In this document: one piece after another, positions 1 to 11,110 of the stretch | Position numbering within the stretch: the stretch's first letter is position 1 | Layout: the number at the start of each line of letters is the position of its first letter | Origin: Lentinula raphanica | Lineage: Eukaryota; Basidiomycota; Agaricomycetes; Agaricales; Omphalotaceae | Assembly: GCA_027919835.1 (NCBI GenBank) | Contig: JANVFP010000024.1 | Span: forward strand, 62,001 to 126,000 | Direction of reading: 5' to 3' | DNA: 64,000 nt | The notes under the pieces: generated by a model | What the model was told of the DNA's origin: nothing | The model's input: the letters and a program-made list of their open reading frames with translations, nothing else | The model's database searches: none | Made by a program: the position numbers and the translations under genes

Positions 1-320
1 CAATGGATTGTAGAGGTGTTACTCCTAGACTACATAGGCCAACACCGCTCCTCGCAACTTCTCTACTTGGAGCTCCACCTCTACTCTACCTCTACCTCTA
101 TTTTGCTCCGTTTTCGCTGCTGTGAAAGCTCCGAAGAAAGCACTTTGTGAAAGGAATTTTGCGCGGGCGCTTACATAGAGGTTGCGGAATTTTCATTTTA
201 AATTTATGTAAAAAATCACTGTTTGGTTTCTCTCTACATATAAGTACCGTCATATCTATACTGCTCTCTCTCCTCGCCTTTCCCCTTGCGTCAAACGGTG
301 GTCAGAACTCAACGACAGAC
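1..320. other. 5' edge of the window, no gene recognised
   Basis: No convincing coding signal was seen before the F-box start at 321. The stretch is pyrimidine-rich around 60-110 and could be upstream sequence of the F-box-like relic. An open frame reaches back to 147, but its first ~58 residues look non-conserved and hydrophobic. Confidence 0.4.
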
Positions 321-1600
321 ATGTCGCCCTTGACTAGATTGGAAGAATTGCCTCTGGATATTTTACGATTAATCGCTCCCAAAACTGGCGAAATCGCATT
401 CCTTCTCAGTCAACTATCAAGGACAATGAACAGAAGAGCGAATGCCATTGTATACGAAACGGCTTATGTCGATGCCCTCCCGTCTCTCGCTTTACCTGTG
501 ACTGCCTCTCAATCAATCTGTGGAGGACACCACCTGGCGGCCTTCGTGCGTAAAATCTTGATCATCGACCCGAAATGGCCCGGATACCCTGTCGAAGACG
601 AAGTCGTTTGGCGATACTTCGCCGACGCTTTTCAAAATATCGCAAAATACACATCGGCCAATCATCCGCCGTTTTCTCTCCTTGTTGATTCCCGGTTTGA
701 CTTTGCGGAAATCTTTCAACAGTTGAAACCGATTTTCCTGGTTTTCAACAAGTGTCATTAAAATGCACCGCTAAACCTCAGTTCGAAGCAGGCTATATGA
801 ACATGATTGTGAGTCGATGCCCCAGACAATATATATTCTCAGAGAGCTGAGGTCAATGTAGAGCCAGGTTACAGGGTCAAATTTGACCAGTCTGAATCTA
901 GATTTTGCGGTCGGGTTTGGTCATAATCAACGTAAGGTGATTTTCGTTTTGTTTGCGAAAGAACAGTTTACTGAAAAACATTCTAGCATCGTATCAGACG
1001 TTAGGAAGAACAATCCACGTACTTGCGCAGACGGCCAAGAAGCTCAACAAGTTATCGTTGAACTTAGTCCATTCCCGCTTTCAAGGCGAAACACAATCAC
1101 TGCAGGAAGTGTTAGATAACGACGTAGTGGTATTTCACCAACTGGAGTACCTACATTTCGTTGCGGACTATATCAAGATAACGGCAGCAGCATTCATTAT
1201 CCGTCATAGGTGTATCATGGAGTTGAGATACATGACCAGTATCGATTACGACGGTTCTGATCTCGTGCCCAGTCTATCGCTTCATAGAACTCTTCCAAAC
1301 TTGAAGGTTTTCTCTGGCGAAGCAAGCGTCGTGTGTGCGTTGTGCGGACCAGTCTTGCGTCCTGTACGAAAGATCACCATCGAAGGACGCGACATGGACG
1401 ACGACATGTGGATTAAGGTGGCAAAATGTTTATCAAGAGCGGACAGGCTACAAGAATTAATACTGCGACAAGGCTGGGGATGCCAGTTAACAGGCTTGAA
1501 TCGCCTGTGTAATACATGCAAAAAGTTGGTTATGATAGAGTTTACGACATCTCCCTTGGCAGTTGACGTTGAGTGTCTGTCCACATACTACGCGCTATAA
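321..1600 (+). pseudogene. F-box / leucine-rich-repeat-like gene, interrupted
   Basis: The ATG at 321 opens a typical fungal F-box start (LEELPLDILRLIA), the motif that binds Skp1 in SCF ubiquitin ligases. About 145 residues follow before a stop at 759-761. A second open stretch in another frame runs from about 953 to 1600. It has an LRR-like repeat pattern (phrases such as LEYLHFVADYI, LPNLKVFSGEA, ADRLQELILRQ). The 760-950 gap has stops in all useful frames and no clean GT-AG solution that joins both halves, so I call it broken. Agaricomycetes carry hundreds of F-box paralogues, and decayed copies are common. A single long intron at 740-1000 is the alternative and cannot be excluded. The family call is from sequence; the loss of function is inferred. 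Confidence 0.55.
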
Positions 1601-2389
1601 TTTTTGACGTCAAATAGCTCACAGAGTATTTTCGAAGCGTCCTGAATATCGGAGACTGTATCACATCGATAATAGTTCATAGGAATAACGAGAACAACAT
1701 CGACAAGTACCATGTCGCTTTGAAAGACGCTAATTGGTCGGAAAGAAGAGTTGGCCTAGTTGTGTTATGATCGATACATTGTCAATCCAAAGACATTTCA
1801 CTACGTCCTTTGAAGTTTGACTTTGATGGGATATTATGGCTCCAGCTAAAAAAAACTTACGTAGAGAGAATGAGGACTGTAAAGTGGACGATAACTGGTG
1901 TTGATTCGACGAAGGAAATCTAGGAGAAAGTACAAGTATATGTACAGAATCGGAGAGGAGTCAGGAGTACGAGACAAGTCGGCCTAGAGCAACAATGTAA
2001 GATATTTGTAAGTCCATCAGGAGAGTCCAACGAAACTAAGTGAACTAGGAGAAGATATGCAGAACAGGAGATCATACAGGAGCAAACAAGGAGCAGACGA
2101 GGCGGGGAAAGGGTAAGCGAACCCTTACATTATTCCCTCCTCTAGGTGTGGAATCTATATGAGTCGAGACGGAGGCTTGGCAACGCGTCCGGAACGAGTC
2201 GTATTTTGTACCGGCGGTTCGTATTTGATTGTGAAGCATGTGAAGGTTCGTATTGGTAGGTGCCGGCGACGTCGATTGGTGGTACAGGTCGAGATGAATC
2301 CGCGGAATCAATCTCGACGTCGTCAGATTACGGGGTAGGGATGAATTGCCGTGTTGCAGAAAGGACAGAGGAAGGAGGTCGTTTTGATT
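1601..2389. other. Gene-free stretch, nothing recognised
   Basis: All frames are broken by stops. Short open frames on the - strand (2072-2311) show no recognisable domain. The right end borders the Ty3/gypsy relic, so part of this may be the element's 3' flank. Confidence 0.4.
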
Positions 2390-2990
2390 GAGGGTGAAGG
2401 CGATGGAATCTGTCGATGAGTTTTGAGGCTGGTAGTTCCGTAAGTGTGACCCAGAGGGTTTCTGATTCGGGTTGGTTTTTCCATCGTATGAGATAATCGT
2501 ATCGTGGAGATTTAGTCTACACCTGTGTTTCGTAATCGCCCGTGGTCACTCGTGTCTCTAATCTTTCGAGCTTGCGTGCGTCCACGATGGTATTGATAGC
2601 GGGAAAAGAGTCCAACGAAAGCTCGGTAGAAATACGCGTGTGAATGGAATAGTGAAGTCTTTATAAGGCTCCAAGAGCGAAGAGTGGGAAACTGGATAGA
2701 GGCGTTTCAGATATCTAGCATTGGCAACGCTAGACCGCCTTACAATCGAGCACCATGTCGTCTTCATACCTGAACACTAAGGCGGGACCAACTCATAACC
2801 TTTCGACGTACCTCGAACGGTTGTTTCGAGAGGCACATACGGCGGAGGGGTCTTTCCCTACAAGATTCCATGTGGCTTTTGAGGTGGCACATTGTGTGAG
2901 TGCTCCTCTTGCATTTCCGCTGTAGCTGAGAGATTTAGTAGCCTGTGTTATTCGGAGGACAGGGAGTGGGGGATTCGACATTCATGTCGT
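2390..2990 (-). mobile_element. Ty3/gypsy retrotransposon relic: integrase C-terminus and chromodomain
   Basis: Read on the minus strand, 2760-2590 gives the end of a gypsy integrase: an HP-x-SLLEP-type motif appears here as PVSHSSLLEPYKDFTIP. About 2560-2410 gives a chromodomain (YLIRWKNQPES, followed by a W-V-x-L-T-E-L pattern and an RFHR tail). This is the usual C-terminal order of chromovirus pol proteins: integrase, GPY/F region, chromodomain. Frameshifts and stops separate the pieces, and fragments of the upstream integrase seem to reach 2990. No protease, reverse transcriptase or LTR was seen, so only the 3' pol end remains. It is old and immobile. Confidence 0.65.
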
Positions 2991-3235
2991 ATTCGACCCA
3001 GAGTCCTTAAGTAATGTCGGACAAATTTAGACGCCAGGAATTATCAGCGCTTCAGCGCTACTGACAGATCACTCACTGAACTCTCTGCGTCAACTCTGCG
3101 TCCTCATTAACATTTGTCGTCCGTTTGTGTTCGTAGGTATAGTGTTCTGTCATTCAGCGGCTACTATGGTCAGCGGTTCAAAATTATGTTCGTCGCTCAT
3201 TCCTTGTCCAGATAAAGCCAGAAAACGTCCAGCAG
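2991..3235. other. Spacer, nothing recognised
   Basis: Short stretch between the gypsy relic and the CCCH/RBR relic, with no open frame of note. Confidence 0.4.
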
Positions 3236-5541
3236 TTGGCTGACTCCGACGAGCGTAGCTCTGTGAGTATCTTGTTTATTCACATCTCGGTATCGATTTC
3301 TCATCGGACGCAGATAGATTTGAATATGAACGAGGCAATTCTGTCTTCGGTGGTCCCCGCACATCAAAAAGTTGAGACCTGCATCCACTGGCTACTAAGA
3401 GGAAGATGCGATCAAGGCGAGACTTGCAAAAATTTTCATAGCTTTCACTATGATCAACTCAACCTGGTGAGGTTCGCCTACAATAATCCTTTGGCTTCAC
3501 CAGTTCATCGCAGCTTCAGGGCAACCAACCTTCCATGCCAATATCTCGTTGCTACAGAGTCAGGATACACGACCACATCTTAGTGAAATTTGGGGCAGGT
3601 TTCAAAGTGCAAGCGGTAGCAACTGGGTTTGACACACCTTGGCTATCGCTCGACAATATTCCAGCTCATGTTTCGTTGCACGAGGTTTACGAAATCCTCT
3701 CTGCACATGGAAAAGTGCTATAAGCTCGTTTTGACGCTGGTGGACCGGTGGGCCAGGGCAAGGTCCGAGTGCAGGCACGTTTCTCTGATCCTAGTCAAGC
3801 AAGAGAGGCAAATCTCCTCACCGACGGTGCGCGTTTGTGGGAATCCACCATATCATCCCAAGTTCCTATCAGCAACGCTCACGGTCGCGACGCGTTAATT
3901 CGGGATGCAGACGTCAAACTGGAATGGTCGGCGCCAAGCGTCATAGGTTATGCTGGATACAAGACTCAACAAGAAGCAAAGAATGCCATCTCCATTGCCA
4001 GAAAATCTTATGCGCGAACATACGTTTCGGCGCAAATGTACTCAGGTCTCCCTGAAATGGATCGTTTCACGGTCAAATTTTACAACCTTCCCTTAGGCAC
4101 GACAAAGGAAGACATCGCCAAATACTCTCGTCCGACCAATGTTACCCTCACGGAGCCAAACTATATGTCTGTTGACGATGTGGGCAGATGTCTCCAGCAC
4201 CGACTTCAGGGTTCGGGCTTAGATATTCTCAACTTTACTATACTGCCCCCACCCTATCGTGATGGCCTGGTTAGAGCTAACATCCAATTTTTCTCTCCTG
4301 CCGCTGCAAGAACGGCAACCAGTTATTTGAATCGTCAAAAACCCATGTGCACAGGTAGAATTCGCATAATCGCAAGATATGAACAAACACTCTCTTACTC
4401 GATCCCCTTGGACGAATATTGCTGGATGCGTGAAGACCTGGCTGTCCTCTGCAGTAGGCTGCTTCAGGAAATTCCCGGCGTGAGCTTTGATCTTTGGCGA
4501 GGTCCAGGTTCCATTACTGTTCTTTTATCTGCCACAAGATTGCACGACCTCAAGTTCTTGAAGTCAGAATTTGAAAACCTCCGCGGAGGCGAGACCGTCA
4601 AACATGAAGGCAAGGTGATATGGGAAGAGTTTTTTGGTCTTCCCGCAGGTAGATCTTATCTCCGAGAACTTGAAGCTATATATCCAGGAATCATGATTTC
4701 GGAGATGTCACGACACAAAATCGTACTCTTCGGCCGGTATGGCATCCGGAACATGGTCAAAGCTGCTATCCTCCACAAGTATTCCGAAATTCAAACTATA
4801 GTAGAAAAACGCTCTTTTCCCCTTGGTTCTCTCACTCCAATCTTCATACATATGGAATTTTCGGCGCTCTCTCAAACCCTGGGTTCTGAGAAACTGATCC
4901 TGAGCCTTGGGAAGCGTGAATTACATGTCATAGGCCGCGGCGAAGATTTCCCAGGCAATCCAAAGGACTCGACGCCGACTCAACCCTCGTATCGAGCAAG
5001 TTGTTCCTCGCTGTCCCATATGCCTTGAGGAGCTTGACTGCGCCGTGACTGTTTTTGAATGTGATCACAAGTCGTGTCGTTCTTGTCTGGTTCACTACCT
5101 TAAGGCCGCCATTGACAACAAGTGGTTTCCACTGACATGCCTTGGGGACGATAACAGTTGCTCATGTCTATTCCCAATCTCACTTGCTCACCAGCTGTTA
5201 TCATACGATGACTTTGACTCCCTTGTTAAAGCTGTGTTCGAGGACTACATTCATCAAAGTCCTAAGGAATTTCATCGTTGTCCCTCCCCGAGTTGCATGC
5301 AAGTCTACAGAACCGCTCCAAGGGGAAGCAAACTCCGACTCTGTCCCTCATGTTTGCTGAGAATATGTTCCCAATGCCACGATGTATACCATGACGGCGG
5401 CCTTGACTGTGGGCCCGATCTGGCAGACGAAAATTCCCTCTTCAATCGCTGGGCGGCGACTCATGATGTGAAAAGTGACTGTCCTAGCTTGTTGTAACGA
5501 AGTTATCTGCTGGGTTTGTATGCAAATTTTCGCTGAATAAC
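3236..5541 (+). pseudogene. CCCH zinc finger / RRM-like / RBR (RING-IBR-RING) ubiquitin ligase, decayed
   Basis: Near 3380-3440 there is a perfect C-x8-C-x5-C-x3-H zinc finger (CIHWLLRGRCDQGETCKNFH), a type that usually binds RNA. A long open frame (3748-5028, ~426 residues) has RRM-like folds (RFTVKFYNLPLGTTKEDI). From 5012 the frame changes to a RING1 (CPICLEEL, CDHKSCRSCL) and an IBR (CPSPSCMQVY, CPSCLLRICSQC). Known basidiomycete proteins combine these domains as RBR-type E3 ligases. The lesions are an in-frame TAA at 3721-3723, a frame change near 4980-5011, and a broken RING2. At 5480-5540 only the first CPxC and the last ICWVC remain, joined through a frameshift, with the middle third of RING2 missing. 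RBR ligases need the RING2 cysteine, so this copy should be inactive. The long clean middle suggests fairly recent decay. Confidence 0.75.
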
Positions 5542-6849
5542 ATGATGTTTGATAATGAGCACTTGAAGTAGTCACAGCTCACTGTCACTGTGCCCAATTT
5601 GATGCGTATCTTGAAATAGTTATTTTCCATACCCTACTACTTACATTATCATAGGAGTATCCCAAACTAGTGCGTCTCTTCGTTCCGAATCTATGTACAA
5701 CATTCCTGTGTTAGTCTGGCCCGTTCCTACTTGTTTGACAAAAAATGGGCCAACAACTTTAGAACGATGGCAGGTTCTTGTTTTGAGATATATGCTTGCT
5801 TGCTTATTCAAATCCTGTTCTTTTTGGCTGATAGGCTCTCAGAACATGCCTACCTTGAGTCTTGAGACTGATTTATCTGGTTTTTTAGTGGTGTCATTCG
5901 GAGTCCAGGTTTTGAGCTTTGTACATTTGGGAGATTTTGGGATTAGGACTCGGAATTTCAGGGAATCCCATGTTATTTGCAGGACGTGACGACGTTCGCA
6001 TAACATTCTCTGATTAAGATTCGCCAACACAATACCGTACCACAGTGGAACGTGTATACCTTGTTTACAAGGCGAAGGTGTTACGAAGCGTCGTCATCTC
6101 TGGCCCGGGTCTCTTTTGCTGTCTTTTGCTGGAATCGGGTGCTTACTGTGACGAACACACGAAGAGATTCAGAGTCACTTGCGCTAACAGGAATAACGTT
6201 TAATCCAGGTGAACTGAGACTCTACTAGTACCGTCTACGAATTTCTACAGTTAGTTATATGCTCGGCGCCTAATCTATCTTATATAATACTATCAGGAAC
6301 AGTAAACGAACTCGAGCGCTAGTACACTTTTAGAAATTCATCCAACTGAGAACTCTCATAGTATGATACATAACTATACAACTTTTCTTCTCCATCTTTG
6401 CTGGCTTCATCTAAGTACTACTCCGGCGTTTTTCGCAAGTTTTTCGTCAATCTCTCCGATAGAAAGTAACTTGAGTGATCTTTTCTAGGTCGCCCGTCAA
6501 TTCAACGTTTGGACAATGAAGGTCTGTTCCCAACCTTGTGCGGTTTTCGTTTACTCAACGCAATCAGATGGTCTTGATCAAGTCTTGGTCGAGGCCACTA
6601 CCAGATTCCTCGACTGCCATTCTTGCACCCCGCTTGCCAAACCTTAAATGAGCTTAAATGCCGGGAGTCTCAAGGCTTGTTGAATTCTTGCGAGGTCTTT
6701 TCATTGACCTTGAAGGAGGCGTTTTGAGTAAGATTACTTAGCCTTTGTCAGTTACTTACAGGAAGATATTTACACGTCCATGAAACAGGTTGTCCCAGAA
6801 CGTAATGCTACTGCGGTTGATTATCTAGAACTTGGCAGGAGGGCGATGC
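5542..6849. other. Gene-free stretch, nothing recognised
   Basis: No domain was recognised on either strand. An open frame at 5693-5989 (98 residues) has no match I know. The region is AT-rich and has no tandem repeats or long inverted repeats that I could see. Confidence 0.4.
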
Positions 6850-7302
6850 CGTCGACCAAAAAGTCGAGGATCAATACACGTTTCATTCATTTAGAGGACC
6901 GCTTCCATTTCTGTCGGCGGATCGACTCTCGTACTACATCAATCTCCAATAATTGTTGTCAAATCCAGATGGCCATTACTCGTTATCCCCCTGGTACTCG
7001 GTCGTATATCGCTATGATCATCTTATCGTGCAGAGGCTTGATAGTGTCCTTGGTTCTGCATCCAGATTTGATCATAACGCGGCTCGGTTAGGTCGTTCTT
7101 TCATACCTACGTCCTGATTTGCCACCCCGCCATATAGATGGAACACCATCTTTCCTGGGTTATCTGCTTTGGTTGGTACGATTTGTACACCAAATTTTTA
7201 TCCCTTTCTAATGTGTTGGGCTCGAATGCATGAGCGCATACTCAGACCTGCCAACCTATCCCAAACAGCCGCTCTCCTTGTCGTCGCTCTCTTCGTTTAG
7301 AT
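6850..7302 (+). other. Degenerate coding-like stretch of unknown family
   Basis: One frame reads as plausible protein for about 130 residues with one internal stop: LSYYINL, then SPWYSVVYRYDHLIVQRLDSV, then LVGTICTPNFYPFLMCWARMHERIL. The regular W/Y/L composition looks like a decayed exon rather than random sequence. It lies directly before the deaminase-like gene and could be a separate relic or a lost upstream part of it. I do not recognise the family. Confidence 0.3.
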
Positions 7303-9401
7303 ATGGTCGAACAGGCTGGCCCGTTGTTGGCGGATATACAGTGGTCATTATCTTCTTGGACCATCCACCATAAGAAGAAAATAGTCCTCAATCAAGTCGT
7401 TCATCACTCCGACCAGGGTCATCTATCTAGGTTCTTGGACGCGCTGTCCAATCTGCTTTACATTGGGAGGGGTGGTTCACCTACGATCAATGCTATCGCT
7501 CTGGAAATTGATGTAGAACGTGATACAAAAAGACTCATCTTTACACACAATTTTCCTTTAACCAACGAAGCCAGGGAAGAAGAATTTCGGGACCTGTTCG
7601 CCGATGCTGGCAGAGGCAAGGTATTACTTGAGTCATGTGGAGAAAATCGAAAGCAAGTCGAATTTCTTCACTATTGAAGGCTATCCAGCTGATGTCCCTC
7701 CAGAGGAAACTTTGAATGCCAAAGTTTCCAAAACCGACTTCTTCTGATGGTCGACGTCGTCGCTCACTTAGCTGACGACGGCAATGCGTCAAAGCAAGAT
7801 AACCTTCAACATCTGCAAATACTCATGGCACGGACGTGCTTTGAGAAGATCGGGCACCGGTTGGCCTCAATTCTGCACCTATACAGGTCCACCACCGGGG
7901 AAAGGAATATCTTCTCGTCCTTTGTTGACGCGTGTAAAGAGCGTGGTGGTAAACATCTCCGGAAGACCACTGAATTTGAAGTAGATGAAGTCACCGCCGA
8001 GTTCATGAATGACAATGGAGTTCACTGTATCCCGAAGGTTTCCTCTGACGGCTCTTACTACAAACTTGCTGTCCGACCCGACAATGTTTCTAAAATACTG
8101 GATGCTCTTTTGGCACTAGGAGGTTGCCTCAATGACGCCTACCTGATCAAAACTCGGAAGAAATCGCGCCCCCAAGTGAAGGCTGGACCCCCCGATCTTG
8201 CTTCTGCTGAAAAAATCGTCAACGCTCTGGGTATCCTCAGAGCGCTAAAAAAAATCATAAGATACCTATCCATTGTATATGACGCAGGTGAACGGGATGA
8301 CTCTGGTAAGGATTGTGTGTATAATATTGTTCTGCGCTCATAACATTCTTCCAGAACCAGAGACTTCAGATGACGCTGAACCCCCAAATATGGACGAACA
8401 TATGAGCGCATTGGAGGAAGCATACAGTAACGTTCCTTGCACTGAAGGTTAGTCTGAATGCTGGTCTGATCGCTAACTACTCATATCAATCCTTCTCTGT
8501 AGAAGACGTGCAAGAAGACGTGCAAGAAGGCGTGCAAGGAGATGTGCAAGGTAGTTATCTCACATGACATACCTGAGCTTCCAACTTATATCCCTCTCAG
8601 TAGCCTCAAATACCCTGCCAATAGAAGTTAAAGAGAGCCCCCACGATCCGTTTCTACGTTGGCTAGATTCTTTAACGACTGTCATCACTGTGCCGCAGAT
8701 CATATGCCGCACTTTGCAAAATTTATCACTGCGAGAAACTCTAGATCCGAAGAAAACAAGATACCAGTATTATGTGCCGGCTTCGCAGCTGATCTCCGAA
8801 GACGAAGGTGAAGTCTCAAACTTTGTTGACTGCAGCTTCCATGCAGAAGCTCTTCTGATGGCAAGATTTGCCAGCAGAACTGGTAGCAGCAACAAGAAGT
8901 CAAAGGCAAGTCTTTGATTTGTTAGGCACTGATTTTCCGTCTCTCATACTCTGTTAGCTCTACATAGGGGTTTGCAAGCGATGTTGCTTGCTCTGCTACC
9001 TGCTTTTCCTCCAAATTAGGCACAATGGAGAACCAGGACATATCCAATTGAGCGCAGGATGTCATGCGCTGATTTTCCCGTGGCTTCTCCCCTCTCACTG
9101 CTCCCTTTCTGAGGGGGCATCTCTGTTCCAGGACCTACTAGTGTCTACGCCTTCCAACTCCATATTCCGACAAAGCTTGGGAGTAGGTTCAGAGTGGGAT
9201 GACGAGTCCATCCATTCCTGGTCTTCCGGGGAAGAGAAAGAGGAAGAGAAAGAGAAAGAGAAAGAGAAAGAGAAAGAGAAAGAGAAAGAGAAAGAGAAAG
9301 AGAAAGAGAAAGAGAAAGAGAAAGAGAAAGAGAAAGAGAAAGAGAAAGAGAAAGAGAAGGACATCTTGAATAGTCTTGGCTCACTAACTAGTGCAGTATA
9401 G
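7303..9401 (+). CDS. Nucleic-acid-deaminase-like protein (OTT_1508-type) with charged repeat tail
   Basis: A likely multi-exon gene. Clear exons are ~7706-8305, 8355-8447, 8503-8550, 8601-8905 and 8958-9401, with phase-consistent introns of 49, 55, 50 and 52 bp. The upstream exon from the ATG at 7303 joins less cleanly (break or intron at 7616-7705). The protein has a conserved-looking alpha-helical N-terminal half, a short EDVQ-type repeat (8503-8550), then a zinc-deaminase signature: HAE in FHAEALLM (~8850) followed by CKRCCLLC (~8975). A region ending IFPWLLP follows, as in fungal OTT_1508-like deaminases. H-x-E and C-x2-C would bind zinc and activate water. The substrate is unknown. The end is a Lys/Glu repeat encoded by a hexanucleotide array. 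Family assignment rests on these motifs only. The 5' join is the weak point; if it is a real frame break the gene is damaged. Confidence 0.55.
8906..8957 (+). other. GC-AG intron in the deaminase-like gene
   Basis: The donor reads AAG|GCAAGT and the acceptor CTGTTAG|CTC. Removing 52 bp joins phase 0 to phase 0 and links the HAE exon to the CxxC exon. GC-AG introns with a GCAAGT donor are a known minor class in fungi. Without this splice the catalytic halves lie in different frames. Confidence 0.65.
9246..9358 (+). repeat. Hexanucleotide microsatellite (GAGAAA)n, about 19 units
   Basis: 113 bp of uninterrupted GAGAAA, preceded by imperfect units from 9231. In the deaminase-like frame it encodes alternating Glu-Lys for ~40 residues, a likely single alpha-helix or disordered tail. 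Unit length 6 keeps the frame under slippage. Confidence 0.95.
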
Positions 9402-9981
9402 GAATCGCCGTAAGAATTATTATATCATAAAAATTGTACTAGACATGATGTTCAAGAAACGGTTTGTGGCTACAGTGATCGTGAGCGAAGTAAAAGCCAT
9501 ATACTACTAGTTAGTTTCACGAGGACAGCAGAACGCATGACGAGCGAGTGAGTGTTTTCAGAATGAACGCGGCTTCATTTCACGTGCTCTCTTCAGCCTC
9601 TGTTGGAACCTGAGTCTCCGTCGGCTGTGTGTCTCGCTTATCATGTTGTCCGTTCAACAAGATATTTACAGGCGACTCTTTCCTCACTACCACCACCATC
9701 AGTGGAAGGTGAGCCTCACTCTCAGTCGTTATACGTTCCATACATATTGGAACTAACACCGGTCTCTACAGATATCAACGACCCTCTATCATTGGCTTCA
9801 CTCAACTTTCAATTTTCGTCGTTGATGACTGAGGTACGCGAAGACAGTTCCTTTCCTTCGCCCTCTCACACTCCTGCAGTTTGGCCTCTTTATCCCTTCA
9901 CATAGCCTTTCGCGCGGACGAAGGTGTTTAGAAACTACGTGCTGAAGGAATCTCGGGCACCATCCTCGAATCTTACGTCGT
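9402..9981. other. Spacer with weak coding-like frame, nothing recognised
   Basis: An open frame at 9603-9905 is Ser/Pro-rich with no recognised domain. It may be the 5' part of the retroelement relic that follows. Confidence 0.35.
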
Positions 9982-11110
9982 TTGCTTCCAGAGCCCTGCA
10001 TCGAATCAAGGAACCGGGTCTTCCGGTCCATCCGAGAACTGTCGAGAGAGGAGTTCAGACAAAGACAATTCAAGATCTTTGGAGAAGACGGACGAAACAG
10101 ATCAGCAGGAGAAGGTACCAGAGGAGATGAAGGACGAAGAATCGACAGCCCTGATTCGTCATCCGGGTTGGTCAATTCTCGTGCTGGAAAAGAGACGCGA
10201 TCTGGAGATGCAGATGCCCTCATTCGACAACTCGAGGCTATTCAACACCTGGTTCCGTTGATGCGGGAAGTGTGTCACTATCGACCTTGGACAGTCCTCC
10301 CCATCTTCGAGACAAAGCATCTTCGACTGGGGATTCTCACACCGACGAAACACTTCGTACCAAACGCGTCTACCTCAAGGAACAGAATTCCGACGCCCTC
10401 ATCGATCTTTTCCAGGGTCGGCTTCTTCTTGCACCCTTCCTCGTTCCAATTGGAAACTCATCCTCAAAGACGCATATGTATCTTTCGAGAAACTTCTTAC
10501 AGGCATTGACCCTGAGTACGATCACAGAGACGAAGGACAAGACCTTGGAGGAGGCTACAGTTTGGTCAAAAAGGATAATCTTTCTGCGAAAAAATCTGTC
10601 AGGTTCGAGTTTGAATGGAATAGAGCGAGCATGGAAGAATGGTGTTATCCAGGCATATCCCCGTCGTAGGGACGAGCTCAACAACTACGAAAACATCATC
10701 TTAAATCTCTTTCGGAATTTCGCTCGTGATCCATCAATTCCAATCCGTGCAGAACACGAAGCTTGGGAGATATCACAAGAGCCCTTTTCATCTGGATGAC
10801 AGTAATCGTGTCCAGGCCGCGGTTATGGCTTTCGTCCACCGAACATCCCCCGGGTCTGGAGTCAAACGTCCTCTTGATTCGACTTCTTCTGGGAAAGCAA
10901 ACCGCGTCAGCAGAGCTATTTGTCTCAACTGGAACGGCGCCAGGTGCGATGATCCGTGTGTTTACAGTCGAACACATAGAGTCTGCTTAGTCTGTCGAGG
11001 AGAACCTCAAGCGGCCGAAGCTAGTGACTGCAAAACTGAGCACATCGCTCGAAGAGCTCAGAGAATTGGGAGTAGCGAGTTGCATACAAGAAGTTCTGAT
11101 CAGGTCTAAT
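9982..11110 (+). mobile_element. Retroelement gag-like relic with zinc knuckle (possibly DIRS-like)
   Basis: Stitched frames give the agaricomycete retroelement pattern: a charged N-terminus; ~10440-10640 with phrases like YDHRDEGQDLGGGYSLVKK and EWNRASMEEWCYPG; then a stretch around 10700-10830 (LFRNFARDPSIPIR, SPFHLDDSNRVQAAV); then a Cys-rich knuckle at ~10920-11030 (CLNWNGARCDDPC, CLVC). This protein usually precedes a reverse transcriptase and, in DIRS-type elements, a tyrosine recombinase. Neither was found. At least three frame changes are needed, so it is dead. Assignment to DIRS rather than another retroelement class is tentative. Confidence 0.5.

Noticed and set aside
9095..9384. 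Minus-strand open frames rich in Ser-Phe or Ser-Leu
   Set aside because: They are the complement of the (GAGAAA)n array and carry no other coding signal.
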